Source: Desulfopila sp. IMCC35008 (GTDB taxonomy: Bacteria; Desulfobacterota; Desulfobulbia; Desulfobulbales; Desulfocapsaceae). Taken from it: a stretch of 64,000 bases of DNA. A program made the translations under genes and the position numbers. The stretch covers positions 1,309,501 through 1,373,500 of the forward strand of contig NZ_CP050700.1 in the NCBI RefSeq assembly GCF_010646885.2, written 5' to 3'. Below are positions 8,580-17,696 of the stretch, one piece after another. The notes beneath the pieces were generated by a model. It did not search any database, was not told the DNA's origin, and saw only the letters and a list, made by a program, of their open reading frames with translations. The number at the start of each line of letters is the position of its first letter. Within the stretch, counting starts at the first letter, position 1.

Positions 8580-9535
8580 TGACCATCAATGTCGGTTCTT
8601 TTGAATTACTCAATACCCACATCAGGCCCGCAACACGCTGCACCATCCAGCTTGACCTCGGCAAGATCGGCGGTCATTCAACCTCGGTAGAAATTATAAA
8701 CGGCAGGAACCCAGGTCCGGTTCTGTGTTTGACAGCCGCCCTTCATGGCGATGAGCTCAATGGCATTGAGATAATCCGGCAATTGATGCAGGGGATTGAC
8801 CCGGAGATATTCTGCGGTGTCATTGTAGCTGTTCCCGTTGTTAACCAGGACGGATATCATCACAAGACAAGATATGTTGATGGGGTAGGGGATCTGAACC
8901 GGAGTTTTCCGGGTGATCAGAACGGTACGTGCTGTCAGCAAATGGCGTACACTCTTTTTACAGAAGTGATTTCACATTGCGATGCGGTAATCGATGTCCA
9001 TACAGGGTCGTCTGGCAGGGAAAATCTACCGCAACTTCGTGTTGACCTGTCGATAAAACAGAATGAGGTACTTTCTTCAGGGTTCAGCCGCCTATCGATT
9101 ATTCAAAGTAATCCACCACGTGGTAGTCTTCGGGAGGCTTCCTCACTTTCGGGTATACCGGCCCTCGTGATGGAAATCGGCGGTTCACAAGGTGTTGAAC
9201 CAGAAAAGGTACTGCTGGGAGTAGAGGCCCTTCAAGCCTTGCTTGGGTCAATAGAAATGACCGCAGTGCCGCCGTTTGACCCTGAATTTCAGCGTGTGTA
9301 TTATGGAGGTGGCTGGATACGCTCTGAGAGAGAAGGGATTTTTATCGCTAAAGCCTGTCTCGGAGATGTAGTGCAAGCGGGTGATATACTTGCCGAGATT
9401 ATCGATCCTCTGTTGTCCACAACGTATCGGGTGGAGGCTCCCCTGCATTGTACTATCCTTGGAAGGTCACATAACCAGTATGTCGGGCAGGGTACAGGTC
9501 TTTTCCGGGTGGGAATTGAACGGGTACCCATCTGA
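8579..9535 (+). CDS. Succinylglutamate desuccinylase/aspartoacylase family zinc hydrolase
   Basis: 318 residues of the AstE/AspA (M14-like) family. Zinc ligands are visible as HGDE (H56, E59) and DVHTG (H141), with the substrate-binding motif DLNRSFPG near 105-112 and a catalytic-type Glu in VMEIGG near 198. The C-terminal 80 residues form the beta-barrel-like end found in desuccinylases. The enzyme would hydrolyse an N-acyl amino acid or a related amide; the substrate is not readable, and no arginine succinyltransferase genes are nearby. The GTG start at 8579 overlaps the stop of a six-codon leader (see 8559-8579). It stands alone between the cold-shock gene and oppositely oriented genes. 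Confidence 0.85.
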   Translation: MTINVGSFELLNTHIRPATRCTIQLDLGKIGGHSTSVEIINGRNPGPVLCLTAALHGDELNGIEIIRQLMQGIDPEIFCGVIVAVPVVNQDGYHHKTRYVDGVGDLNRSFPGDQNGTCCQQMAYTLFTEVISHCDAVIDVHTGSSGRENLPQLRVDLSIKQNEVLSSGFSRLSIIQSNPPRGSLREASSLSGIPALVMEIGGSQGVEPEKVLLGVEALQALLGSIEMTAVPPFDPEFQRVYYGGGWIRSEREGIFIAKACLGDVVQAGDILAEIIDPLLSTTYRVEAPLHCTILGRSHNQYVGQGTGLFRVGIERVPI

Positions 9536-9735
9536 ACTATATAGAATTTCCTGCTTCTACAGTTGTTGCTGCTGCTCTGATCTTTCGTGAAAACGTGCTG
9601 GAGCTCTTACGGTACAAGACATTCAGTTCTCATCAGGCAAGAGATAGATTTGTACCAAAAAAGCAGACGTAAATAAAGCACACCACATCTGTGGGGACTT
9701 GGGGTGGGGAGAAGGGGGGATCTATATGCAGCCTT

Positions 9736-10065
9736 TTATCCGACTAAGCGAAGGTGGTGGGACTTTCGTATTTTCTTCCACAATTCCTTAACAATAACCA
9801 TAGCGAGGTCTTCATAACGGTCATAGTCACGGCCCAGATATGATTGGCATGAAGAAATGAGTTGGTCGTTGCCGTTATAGAGTCCGAATTCTTTGCGTAT
9901 ACTTTTAGCCATGGCCAGATAAACAGTGGAACCAAGCTCGTCTTCGGAGAGGGTGGACATTACAACCCTGTCTCGTAAAAGCAGATCTTTGTAGAGGATT
10001 TCAACAACTTCTTCTACGGTTTTGGGGAGTGTTCTCGGCTGGTAATAATCAAGTGGTTGAAACAT
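9736..10065 (-). CDS. Small conserved-type hypothetical protein (helical)
   Basis: About 110 residues starting MFQPLDYYQPRTLPKTVEEV; the second of two adjacent ATGs is used, and a further in-frame ATG at 10152 only adds an unlikely hydrophobic extension. The pattern LPKTVEEVVEILYKDLLLRD followed by a helical body and a basic C-terminus resembles DUF6794-like small proteins, but this is a weak recognition. It is soluble with no signal peptide. It follows the DUF2156 gene on the same strand with a 200-base gap, so it is probably a separate transcript. Confidence 0.55.
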   Translation of the reverse strand: MFQPLDYYQPRTLPKTVEEVVEILYKDLLLRDRVVMSTLSEDELGSTVYLAMAKSIRKEFGLYNGNDQLISSCQSYLGRDYDRYEDLAMVIVKELWKKIRKSHHLRLVG

Positions 10066-10266
10066 CATTGCTACGGCTACCTTTGTACCTGGATCGACAG
10101 ACGTCGATAATTTACTGAAAAAACATGAAAAGATCAGGGGTGGGCCTGGCAAATCACGACTTCAAAAAACGGAAATATATTTCAAAATAGTAATACATTG
10201 AGAATGGCTGTCACTATGATAATAATGATGGAATGTATCAATTTGATGTAACAGTGTGGTGGTGGG

Positions 10267-11127
10267 TTAGTCGAAGGCCCTATATTTATAAACATAACCA
10301 GTTGGTTTGTAACTGTGTTTTGCCTGGCGAAGACCGGGATCACCCAGATCCTGTTCACGGTTGATGGTCTGGTAAAATTCTGGCAGGATTGCCGCAAAAG
10401 ATTGGTTGATGAACTGGAAGAGACCTTTGTAACCAGGAACACCTTTTTCAAAATGGATGACAAAACTCGAACCGTCAGCAATTTCTTCGCCAAGACTGTA
10501 GCCGACGGGTTTGTTGCCAACAAAATAGATGCCGCCGCAGAGTTGAAGCTCCCAGGATTTCTCAAGACCTTCCCTGGCAGCAGTATAGTCTCCATCTTCC
10601 GATTGGCCTCGGCGCCAGGTATCAAGTATTTCGATTGCAGCGGGAATGTGTTCGTCTAATAACGGTTCGGCGGTAAACTCATGGGCTTTTACAAAGGCCT
10701 TGATGAGGTTTCTTTTCTTATGATACCTTCGTCCACGCAGGTCCGATAAATCCTCTCTCCGGTAGAGGTAATCGAAGTTATCTCTGTCCTCAATAGTTCG
10801 ATAGCCCAGTGCCTCCAGGCTTTTTTTTTGCTTCTTGGATACGCATTTCATCGTTGTATGCTCTAGAAAGAGCAGGGCGAGTATTGACTGATCCGGAAGT
10901 GATTGAGGGATCATGAAAAATGGAGCGTTCTTGTCTTTGCCGAGGATAGCAAAACTACCATCGGCTAATGTCGTCAACCTGTAATTATGGTTATGGCGAA
11001 ACAGGTACAGGTTGGCGAAGCTGAATTCGGAGATACCATCAGGTAAAGTTCGCAGCAGGTCATGAACGAAGGGACGATGTTCAAGGGTAATGGAGGACGA
11101 AGCAGGATAGGGCGGGATCAGATTCAT
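10267..11127 (-). CDS. DUF2156 (lysylphosphatidylglycerol synthase C-terminal-like) protein
   Basis: About 286 residues beginning MNLIPPYPASSSITLEHRPF at the ATG at 11127, which has AAGGA eight bases upstream, inside the end of the preceding gene. The sequence matches the GNAT-like DUF2156 fold: an aromatic-rich N-half (FSFANLYLFRHNHNYRLTTL), a central SDLRGRRYHKKRNLIKAF and a C-half with PVGYSLGEEI. Members include aminoacyl transferases and many uncharacterised soluble proteins. It starts four bases after the stop of the bile-acid-symporter-like gene on the same strand, so the two form a tight operon. Substrate unknown. Confidence 0.8.
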   Translation of the reverse strand: MNLIPPYPASSSITLEHRPFVHDLLRTLPDGISEFSFANLYLFRHNHNYRLTTLADGSFAILGKDKNAPFFMIPQSLPDQSILALLFLEHTTMKCVSKKQKKSLEALGYRTIEDRDNFDYLYRREDLSDLRGRRYHKKRNLIKAFVKAHEFTAEPLLDEHIPAAIEILDTWRRGQSEDGDYTAAREGLEKSWELQLCGGIYFVGNKPVGYSLGEEIADGSSFVIHFEKGVPGYKGLFQFINQSFAAILPEFYQTINREQDLGDPGLRQAKHSYKPTGYVYKYRAFD

Positions 11128-11131
11128 AGTT

Positions 11132-12091
11132 CTATTCCTTCTTCTTGAGATATTGAACAAGAAACGAATCCATGGCCAGATGGATAATGTGGTGGAGTAC
11201 ACAGACTACGAGGGCAATACCATACTCAGGGAAAAGGGATACCTGCAGGATCAGACTGAGGGGCAGGGTCTTCTGGCCTCCCATGAGGATCACACTTTCA
11301 CGCCGTCCTTTTTCTATAGTGAAAGCGCGTACAAGCAGGAGTCCGGCGGTCATAATGGCAAGATGGAAGAAAAAGGTCACACCAAGAACAGGGGCTATGG
11401 CATCAAGGGAATCAACAATTGCCTCTCTCCCCTTGCAGGTAGCCATCCAGACTACAATAAGTATCCCGACCTGGTTGAGTATTGAGGTATAAGGCAGTAA
11501 TGGGCGAACAGTGTCAGTCATCCTGTTTCTGACCAGTATTCCGACAATCAGGGGCAATAAGACCAGCGTTGCTATCTTGATCATAATGGGTAACTGGTCT
11601 ACTTCAATAACCCGGGTATCGCCGGTAAATGACAACAGCAGGGCCAGAGAAAGCGGTATGGTTACAACTGCGAGACTGTTACTGACGATGGTTATCAACA
11701 GGGCATGGGCCATATTGCCACCGGCCGCGTCTGTCATGACTACACCGCTACTGAGAGTACAAGGCATGACAGCGACCAGAAAGAGTCCAAGCAGCAGGCC
11801 TGTTGAGAGAGGGAGCATGCTAAACAGCAAGGCGAGTAGTGGGGAGATGATAAATATTAAAAAGAGGGCGGTAATTGTTCCTATATAATCTTTGAAGCCC
11901 GCCCGGATTTGGCTGGTATTGAGAGCCAGGCCGGAAAAAAAGAAGATAAGTATAATAATACTATCGGGACCATTATGCTCTTTGAGCCAGAGGCCCGGTA
12001 TTACCAGAAGTCCGGAACTATCAGCGACCGTTGCAGCGGTTGTGCCGAGAAGGCCAATCATGAACCAGTTTTTTTTAAGTTTCTGCAGCAA
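11132..12091 (-). CDS. Bile acid:sodium symporter-like membrane transporter (SBF-like family)
   Basis: About 320 residues with nine or ten predicted membrane spans. The stretches SGLALNTSQIRAGFKDYIGT and MPCTLSSGVVMTDAAGGN are characteristic of the SBF-like branch (YfeH/PF13593 type) of sodium-coupled organic anion transporters. The start is uncertain: TTG at 12091 gives MLQKLKKNWFMIGLLG, which matches the family N-terminus, while the first ATG at 12061 would lose the basic lead-in. A longer frame would run into the divergent coiled-coil gene and is not used. It is followed without a gap by the DUF2156 gene. Confidence 0.8.
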   Translation of the reverse strand: MLQKLKKNWFMIGLLGTTAATVADSSGLLVIPGLWLKEHNGPDSIIILIFFFSGLALNTSQIRAGFKDYIGTITALFLIFIISPLLALLFSMLPLSTGLLLGLFLVAVMPCTLSSGVVMTDAAGGNMAHALLITIVSNSLAVVTIPLSLALLLSFTGDTRVIEVDQLPIMIKIATLVLLPLIVGILVRNRMTDTVRPLLPYTSILNQVGILIVVWMATCKGREAIVDSLDAIAPVLGVTFFFHLAIMTAGLLLVRAFTIEKGRRESVILMGGQKTLPLSLILQVSLFPEYGIALVVCVLHHIIHLAMDSFLVQYLKKKE

Positions 12092-12222
12092 AACTTCACC
12101 GAATTGAAGAAGGATAATGAGGGAAATTTTTTCACAAAAAGTGAGGTAACAGTAGTCTACGTGAGCTAATTCGTCTATTATTTTGTCCCTGAATAAAAGT
12201 ATAAACTTTAACGGAGACAAAA

Positions 12223-12648
12223 ATGAGCCAAACGGTTGAGCAAATACTTCAGAAAATCTCATTCCTTGAAAAAGATATGGAGCTGCATAAAAGCATCCTT
12301 GCCTCTATTCCCGCCGGGAAAGAAGCCGAGATGGAAGAAGTTATCAAGACCATTGTTGAACTCAAAAATAAAATAGAAACCGCCAAGGAATCTATTAAGG
12401 ATGCCGACCCTGCAATGTACGAGCAGATACAGAAGATGGAGGAGGCATCGAAAAGGTTTCGTGATATTGCAGAAACAAAGGAGTTCCAGACAGTTGTAAC
12501 CCTTGATCATAGCCGGGAATGTTATGTTGACCTCAAAAGCGGAAAGCGGCTTGAGTGTCTGGTGAAAGCCCAGGATAAGGATGGCGGCTGGACCGTACTG
12601 ACTGTAGGTGGGGAAACCATGGAGTTGCCTGCTGACAAGGTCGCCTGA
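12223..12648 (+). CDS. Small coiled-coil protein of unknown function
   Basis: 141 residues; residues 1-85 are heptad-rich and charged (QKISFLEKDMELHKSIL, IVELKNKIETAKESI), predicting a coiled coil, and residues 90-141 look like a small beta domain (TLDHSRECYVDLKSGKRLEC, ending GGETMELPADKVA). No signal peptide or membrane span. ATG 12223 follows a GGAG site at normal spacing. The gene is divergent from the SBF-like transporter. Family not recognised. Confidence 0.75.
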   Translation: MSQTVEQILQKISFLEKDMELHKSILASIPAGKEAEMEEVIKTIVELKNKIETAKESIKDADPAMYEQIQKMEEASKRFRDIAETKEFQTVVTLDHSRECYVDLKSGKRLECLVKAQDKDGGWTVLTVGGETMELPADKVA

Positions 12649-12783
12649 AAAAAACCCTGGCGTGCCATTCCTCGTGCTTGTTAGATCCCCCTTTGTGGTT
12701 CATCATGATAGTCATGACTGATACGAGCATCTGCGACGATCGAATTTTTATAGTCATATCGGGGGATATATTTGAGAAAATGG

Positions 12784-12814
12784 TTGACATAAATGAATGA
12801 ACATTAAATATAGA
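12784..12814 (+). promoter_or_regulatory. Promoter and likely operator of the TetR-family gene
   Basis: TTGACA (12784-12789) is a perfect -35 box; a -10-like AATATA/TATAGA lies at 12807-12814. Between them is the near-palindrome AAATG-N6-CATTA (12791-12806), and the same pattern recurs at 13472-13487 beyond the gene. The start codon at 12819 is so close that the mRNA would have almost no leader. Autoregulation by the encoded TetR protein is inferred. Confidence 0.5.
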
Positions 12815-12818
12815 GAGT

Positions 12819-13391
12819 ATGAGAACACGTGATGATAAAAAACAGGAAGCGCTCTTTCTGGCTACACTAAAAATAGTGAATGAGATTGGTTTTGCTTCAA
12901 GTTCGGTCTCCAAGATAGCTAAGGAGGCATCTGTATCTCCGGCAACACTGTATGTATATTTTAAGAACAAGGAGGACCTGCTGGTGTCCACCTACATCGA
13001 AATTAAAATGAGCATGAGCGTGGCAATTTTAGCCGGTCTGGATGAAGAGAAGCCGCTTCACGATATTTTGCACAGAGTGTGGCGAAACACCTTCTCCTAT
13101 GTTTCCTCCAATCGGGAGGAATTCCGCTATGCTGAACAGTTTGCCAATTCTCCTTACAGTGAGCTGGTTGATCGAGTCCAGGTTGAGACGGCATATGCAC
13201 CGCTGATTCGAATAATCAAAAAAGGGATTGAACAAAAAATCATAAAAGATGTCGATCTTGATATTCTTGGTGCCTTCCTGTTTCATCCTATCCTCGTACT
13301 TGCCAACCCCCATCATTGCAAATCTTTTGAGCCCACTGAAGAAAATATAGAAAGTGCTTTTCGCATGGCGTGGGATGCTTTGCGGCTGTAA
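12819..13391 (+). CDS. TetR/AcrR family transcriptional regulator
   Basis: 190 residues with the N-terminal TetR helix-turn-helix (residues 8-55: KIVNEIGFASSSVSKIAKEA then VSPATLYVYFKNKEDLL) and a variable helical ligand domain after it. Such proteins repress promoters until a small ligand binds. No transporter or enzyme gene is paired with it; the nearest downstream gene is a small secreted protein 360 bases away. The shared AAATG-N6-CATTA motifs on both sides are candidate operators. Confidence 0.9.
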   Translation: MRTRDDKKQEALFLATLKIVNEIGFASSSVSKIAKEASVSPATLYVYFKNKEDLLVSTYIEIKMSMSVAILAGLDEEKPLHDILHRVWRNTFSYVSSNREEFRYAEQFANSPYSELVDRVQVETAYAPLIRIIKKGIEQKIIKDVDLDILGAFLFHPILVLANPHHCKSFEPTEENIESAFRMAWDALRL

Positions 13392-13754
13392 CTTATGGGT
13401 TGTAATGGAGGCATGTTTGATCGAGTATTTGAAGGAGTCAGGTGGATAATCATTTAAAATTTACTTGAATTAAATGTACGATCATTAATTTAAAATATCG
13501 GTCAGGAGCTCTTTTATTAAAAACTCATGGAACGACTATCGGCCCAATCGTGGTGTTCATTCAAACTCTCATCTTTTTTGAAGGGGAGGGCACTTTTTTT
13601 AACCGGCACGGTGTTCATTACCTATTTCCTGATAACCGGAGAATGGGGGGAGGCGTAAAACCCACTTTGGCAGTTTATTCATAAATACTTATATTCGTCA
13701 GAAGGGATATGAAGGAAGTGGTGCATTGAGGATCTGAGGAAAAGGAGGGGGCTT
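13392..13754. other. Intergenic region with a second copy of the candidate TetR operator
   Basis: AT-rich at 13440-13500. The motif AAATG-N6-CATTA at 13472-13487 matches the one in the TetR promoter (12791-12806). No other gene-like signal was seen. Confidence 0.45.
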
Positions 13755-14201
13755 ATGAGACCTTTATTATTTCATTTCTATCAACTGGTGTTGTTTGTGC
13801 TATTCCTTTGTAATCTGTCTTCCTGGTCTTTTGCAGGGGAACAGCTGACTATTATCGATAGTTCCCAGTCGGGAACTGAAACCGGTGAGGACGATAACTG
13901 GAACAGCCATATTGATAATCAGGCGTACCTCAGGGAATATGAGCAGAGGCGTCGCCGGATAGAACAGGATAACCAGCCAATAATTATCATCAACAGGGAA
14001 ACAGCTTATCCATATCCGCGGGGGAAGTGTGATTCCGAAACTGTCTATGTCCAGTCAGGTGGTTCAATGCTCATTTACAGCGACCGGTACAGGACCAATT
14101 GTTATCCGCGTCATGTGATTGTACCTGTGCGTAGGCCGGTACGCCCTGCGCCGTATATTGGCAGGCAGGAGGGGAAAAGGTTCTGGAGTACGGGGAAATA
14201 A
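13755..14201 (+). CDS. Small secreted protein of unknown function
   Basis: 148 residues with a strong signal peptide (hydrophobic residues 5-25, cleavage probably after WSFA-G). The mature part is hydrophilic, Arg- and Asp-rich in the middle (REYEQRRRRIEQ), then has two cysteines (KCDSETVY, RTNCYPRHV) and a Pro/Arg-rich tail. A very strong ribosome binding site (AAAAGGAGGGGG) precedes ATG 13755. Family not recognised; periplasmic or extracellular. Confidence 0.65.
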   Translation: MRPLLFHFYQLVLFVLFLCNLSSWSFAGEQLTIIDSSQSGTETGEDDNWNSHIDNQAYLREYEQRRRRIEQDNQPIIIINRETAYPYPRGKCDSETVYVQSGGSMLIYSDRYRTNCYPRHVIVPVRRPVRPAPYIGRQEGKRFWSTGK

Positions 14202-14246
14202 GCTGGAGTCATCGTACCTTTGGCAGGTACAGAGGTATGTACGTTT

Positions 14247-14560
14247 TTATAAAAACACTTGCTGTAAAAATACATTCTGGGCAATAAAGAGACAGACAAA
14301 GCTTACAACACCTGCAATCAGTGGCGTTGTTACCCATCCGCAGGTAATTCCACCGACCACCTTCCATTTGATCAATCTGCCACCTTTTAATAAACCCATG
14401 CCGATCACGGCGCCTACGATAGCCTTGGAGCTAGATACAGGAACCAACGGCAGGGGAGGCAGACCATGGTCAATGAGCAATCTTTCCAGAGACCTTGTGA
14501 CGAAAACACAAATAGCACAACGGAGTGGGACCAGACGGCTACAAAAGCCATAATCGGAGA
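14247..14560 (-). pseudogene. C-terminal fragment of a PiT-family phosphate permease fused to a kinase remnant
   Basis: The last ~80 residues of this minus-strand frame read PLVPVSSSKAIVGAVIGMGL, then KWKVVGGITCGWVTTPLIAG and a hydrophobic end, which is the C-terminal repeat of PiT (inorganic phosphate transporter) proteins. It is continuous in frame with the ATPase domain of a histidine kinase upstream; the junction lies between about 14490 and 14560. The rest of the permease is absent, so a deletion appears to have joined two unrelated genes. Confidence 0.75.
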
Positions 14561-15698
14561 CAATAATAGGAAAACAGGCTCCGCCGTTTTCTCCGTTCTG
14601 CACGGTCATCCTGCCTCCGAATCTTTTAGTTATATTATAGGCAATAGATAAGCCGAGCCCCAGTCCTTTGCCGACCTCTTTTGTTGTATAAAAAGGATCG
14701 AATACCATTGTTGTTGGCTCTGTGTTTATACCGTAGCCGTTGTCTGTAACAGACACCATTGTTTCGTGACCATTTTGGTTAATGACAATTGCAACCTCCG
14801 GGGGGCCTGCCTGTTCTCTTTTGCCGCGTCAATGGCATTGCTCAAGACATTGACAAAAACTTGTTTGAGCCGTGCATTGTCGGCATATACTATTGCATTG
14901 CTCCCATCTTCTTGACGTGAAACAGAGACGCCACCTGCCTCCAGTCTGTCGCTGAGTAGTTCAATGGCCCTGTCAATACTCTCATGTATATTGACGGTAG
15001 AAAGACTGTTCGGCTGGAATCTTGTGAATGTCTTCAGGTGGTTGATCATCTTGGCCATTCGCTCCACCCCTCCTCCGAGCCCATTCCCTGAAGCAGGCTT
15101 TCTACAATGAAGTGATTGGTTCCTGACCTGGATGGGGTTGAGATTGCGAGCTGTCCGTAAAAGCGGGAATCTTTCAGATCCTGCAGGTTGGTTGGTTTTT
15201 CAGCACCATTTTTTAAAGCACTTTTTCATTCCACATAAAACCAACACTGGAGAGTGCAAAATTATAAAAATAGCCGTCGATATTGCCATATAGATCCCTT
15301 GAACCGTTTATGGGCAAATAGTCAGGGTTGTACCCTGACTCAATGAGTTTCCCTGTCTTTTTCTAAACTGCGAATGCTTCTGGAGAAGATGACCAGAACA
15401 AATCGAAATTACGTAAGTTTCCTCTCTCTATCTCGGTAATGGCCGAGGTCGTTTTTTTGTTTAATATCTTTAGCTGGACGTGAGGATTGTTTTTTTGGTA
15501 TGCGTCAATGAAAGGTGAGTAAAAAGTGGGAGAAAAGGAGGTGAGTATCTTGAGTTTGCGATCGCCCCCAGACACGTCGTGCTCTGCGGCCAAGCAGTTT
15601 GGAAGAGAAAAAAGCAAGAGCAACAAAAAGAGAGGGATTATGCCGGAGCTATTACGTTTCCATTCTGAAATTAAATATTTTGGTCGAGATTGAGACAT
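14561..15698 (-). pseudogene. Broken solute-binding/histidine-kinase fusion sensor
   Basis: Starting at ATG 15698 (MSQSRPKYLISEWKRN, then a hydrophobic signal) the frame carries an iron/spermidine-type ABC solute-binding domain (LKILTSFSPTFYSPFIDAYQ). It is stopped by TAG just after FAV (15363-15365), continues in the same frame (GNIDGYFYNFALSSVGFMW) to a TAA, then shifts frame (LQDLKDSRFYGQLAISTPSR). Around 15070 it jumps into a histidine kinase without the intervening region: VERMAKMINHLKTFTR, then the N box (RLKQVFVNVLSNAIDAA). A further frameshift sits at a run of six G (14800-14805), after which VSVTDNGYGI and FDPFYTTKEVGKGLGLGL complete the ATPase domain. At least two stops, two frameshifts and one deletion make it non-functional. 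Confidence 0.8.
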
Positions 15699-16260
15699 GT
15701 GAAAATCTTTACCACAGGTATGTTGTTGATATTCTATGGATAAAAGTTTAGATGTAACAAAGATATCGGCCCAAAAGATATTTTTAGAATGGAGTCTATT
15801 AATTGAAGATTTAACTGGTTGCTTTGTATCATGTTGGTCTGATTCAAACGTCATTTACAACTTCCTTACGGTCTCTCTTCTTCTGATAGTATTTGAACTG
15901 AGGGTTGTGCTATTTTTATAGCAATTACCCTACCAGAATATCATCCTCAATAAAGAGCACCATGAAAAATTCTTATTTGATCAGTTCATATACGTGCCTG
16001 TTATATAACGGTCGAAAAGTTTCAGATGTCCTGACGTTCATTAGCGGTAAGAAATGTGAGAGGTTTATTCATACCGTTTGAGATGTTAAAAAAACGTTTT
16101 TCAAAAGATATTCATGGCAAATACCCAATACTTGACCCACACCTGGAACGAGCAGTTGAGAACAATACTCAGGAGGGGCATTGCATAGTTGTATAAGATT
16201 GTTATAAAATAAGTTGTGGTGTACTAATTCTTTATAATTCCAATCAATTGAGGTTTAGCC
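15699..16260. other. Intergenic region with a possible 37-residue reading frame
   Basis: Promoter space for the flanking divergent genes. At 16083-16196 on the plus strand a 37-codon frame begins MLKKRFSKDIHGKYPILDPH, with protein-like composition but no clear ribosome binding site. The frame is open upstream to a TGA at 16032, so it may be the tail of a lost gene. Nothing else was recognised. Confidence 0.3.
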
Positions 16261-16608
16261 GTGAAACAGATCATATTAGCGGTACTGTTCATGTCTCTTG
16301 CGGGTATGGGGCGTTGTTATGCAGAGCCATATAAAGTTGTTTTTGAAACCATTGATTGTAATGGTAAAAGTGGATTTCTGACTGTCTCCATAGAATCTAT
16401 TTATAAAATCCAGGATGGAGACTGTAGCGACCCAAATAACCCTGGCCAGAGGCTCAAGCAGCTTCTGGTGCACGATGGAAGCGGCAGCTATACATCCCAT
16501 ACCCTCGCACAGGATGCTGCCCGGGAAGTTATGGGTGAAGTAAAAGCCTACATGAAGGCACGTCGCGGTGCTCTTGAACGTGCCAATACAGTTATTTTAA
16601 CCGATTAA
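16261..16608 (+). CDS. Small secreted protein of unknown function
   Basis: 115 residues with a signal peptide (MKQIILAVLFMSLAGMGRC, cleavage probably after CYA-E). The mature part holds two cysteines (ETIDCNGKSG, DGDCSDPNN) and a helical, basic C-terminus. The GTG at 16261 is chosen because it begins the signal peptide and is preceded by TGAGG. It converges on the CsgG-like gene; the hairpin at 16688-16722 separates them. Family not recognised. Confidence 0.65.
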   Translation: MKQIILAVLFMSLAGMGRCYAEPYKVVFETIDCNGKSGFLTVSIESIYKIQDGDCSDPNNPGQRLKQLLVHDGSGSYTSHTLAQDAAREVMGEVKAYMKARRGALERANTVILTD

Positions 16609-16687
16609 TTTTCATTACTTGCGGGGGGGGAACAAAAGCTAGATGTAATACGTGGAGGCTGAGTGAGAGGATAATGTACAGTGAGAA

Positions 16688-16722
16688 CTCTGGATTCCCG
16701 GCAGCAGGGAAGCCGGAAACCC
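16688..16722. terminator. Imperfect hairpin between convergent genes
   Basis: CTCTGG pairs with CCAGAG at the base and TTCCCGGC pairs with GCCGGAAA with one mismatch, giving a roughly 14-bp imperfect stem between two convergent genes. There is no strong T-tract, so terminator function is tentative. Confidence 0.35.
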
Positions 16723-16748
16723 AGAGCAGGTATATTATGATGCCGTAT

Positions 16749-17696
16749 TTATTTCATTGTAAATATCGTCATCCCTTTCTTGATCTTTTCGCCGCCGGAC
16801 ATGGGTGAGCAGTAGGCTATTTTTTCTTTGACCCTATTCACCTTGATTGTTCCGACCTCAGTCATTTCAGAGTCTAGTACTTCTCCGGTATCAGGGTCGA
16901 CCAGTTCTTCCACCCCGCCAACCTTGAACTCGGTTCCGATGGTGATACCTTCACGCGATCCGCGGTTGATGATAATCTTGCCGTCTTTTACTAAAACAAC
17001 CGACCCCTCCCAGGGAATAGAATCCAGTTGTTGGATCAGGAACTGGACTGCCTGCCCAACTGCATCCTCAGCAGCCTTGCCCATATTATCTGTCTTTTGT
17101 CCACCAGCACTACCGGTAAGCCCACCCAGATCCGAACCATGGTAGCCAATCTTAAATCCTTTTTTTCCTGAGGTTCCGACAATATCTTTTGACGCTTTTA
17201 CCTGACCAGTTTCTGAGTCAACTAAGTAAATGGTTATATTAATTTCAGCTTTTCCACCTGAACCACCTATAGAAATTCCTGCAAAATTTAATCCCCCACC
17301 GCCACTGGCGGTGTCATTCTGGACGTGAGTAACAGAACCACGAACAAGCAATTGGGCAGGAGTCATCCTTCCTATTTTGGCGGATTTTTTCCCACTTGCG
17401 GTTCGACCACTGGCTGCAAGGTCCTGCTCTGCCATGGCTTCCTTTCTCATTCCGGAATCACCTAGCACGATAAACCAGCCAGACTGCTGTAAAACATTTG
17501 TCATAATCGTTTCAAAGCCATCACCAAGGTTCCATTGGCCACGCCAGCTCGATTCGTTCTTAAATTTTGTGACAGTGATTGAGTACCGTAAATTTCCTTC
17601 AGGAGGGGGGGGAATGGTGTCTGCCGCAACCACATTTTTACTCTGAATTGCAATCAAAACACAGACAAGAATAATTCGGAAGACCTGTACGTTCAT
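16749..17696 (-). CDS. CsgG/HfaB-family outer-membrane assembly-type protein
   Basis: 315 residues with an N-terminal signal (hydrophobic residues 5-24). The CsgG-like core spans about residues 35-240: ITVTKFKNESSWRGQWNLGD, LVRGSVTHVQND, then a glycine-rich stretch and INITIYLVDSETGQVKASKD. The last 80 residues add a small domain with DGKIIINRGSREGITIGTEF seen in related desulfobacterial proteins. CsgG forms the curli secretion pore, but relatives without other csg genes have varied cell-envelope roles. No lipobox cysteine is seen at the signal end. GGAGG lies just upstream of the ATG. No csg partners are nearby. Confidence 0.8.
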   Translation of the reverse strand: MNVQVFRIILVCVLIAIQSKNVVAADTIPPPPEGNLRYSITVTKFKNESSWRGQWNLGDGFETIMTNVLQQSGWFIVLGDSGMRKEAMAEQDLAASGRTASGKKSAKIGRMTPAQLLVRGSVTHVQNDTASGGGGLNFAGISIGGSGGKAEINITIYLVDSETGQVKASKDIVGTSGKKGFKIGYHGSDLGGLTGSAGGQKTDNMGKAAEDAVGQAVQFLIQQLDSIPWEGSVVLVKDGKIIINRGSREGITIGTEFKVGGVEELVDPDTGEVLDSEMTEVGTIKVNRVKEKIAYCSPMSGGEKIKKGMTIFTMK

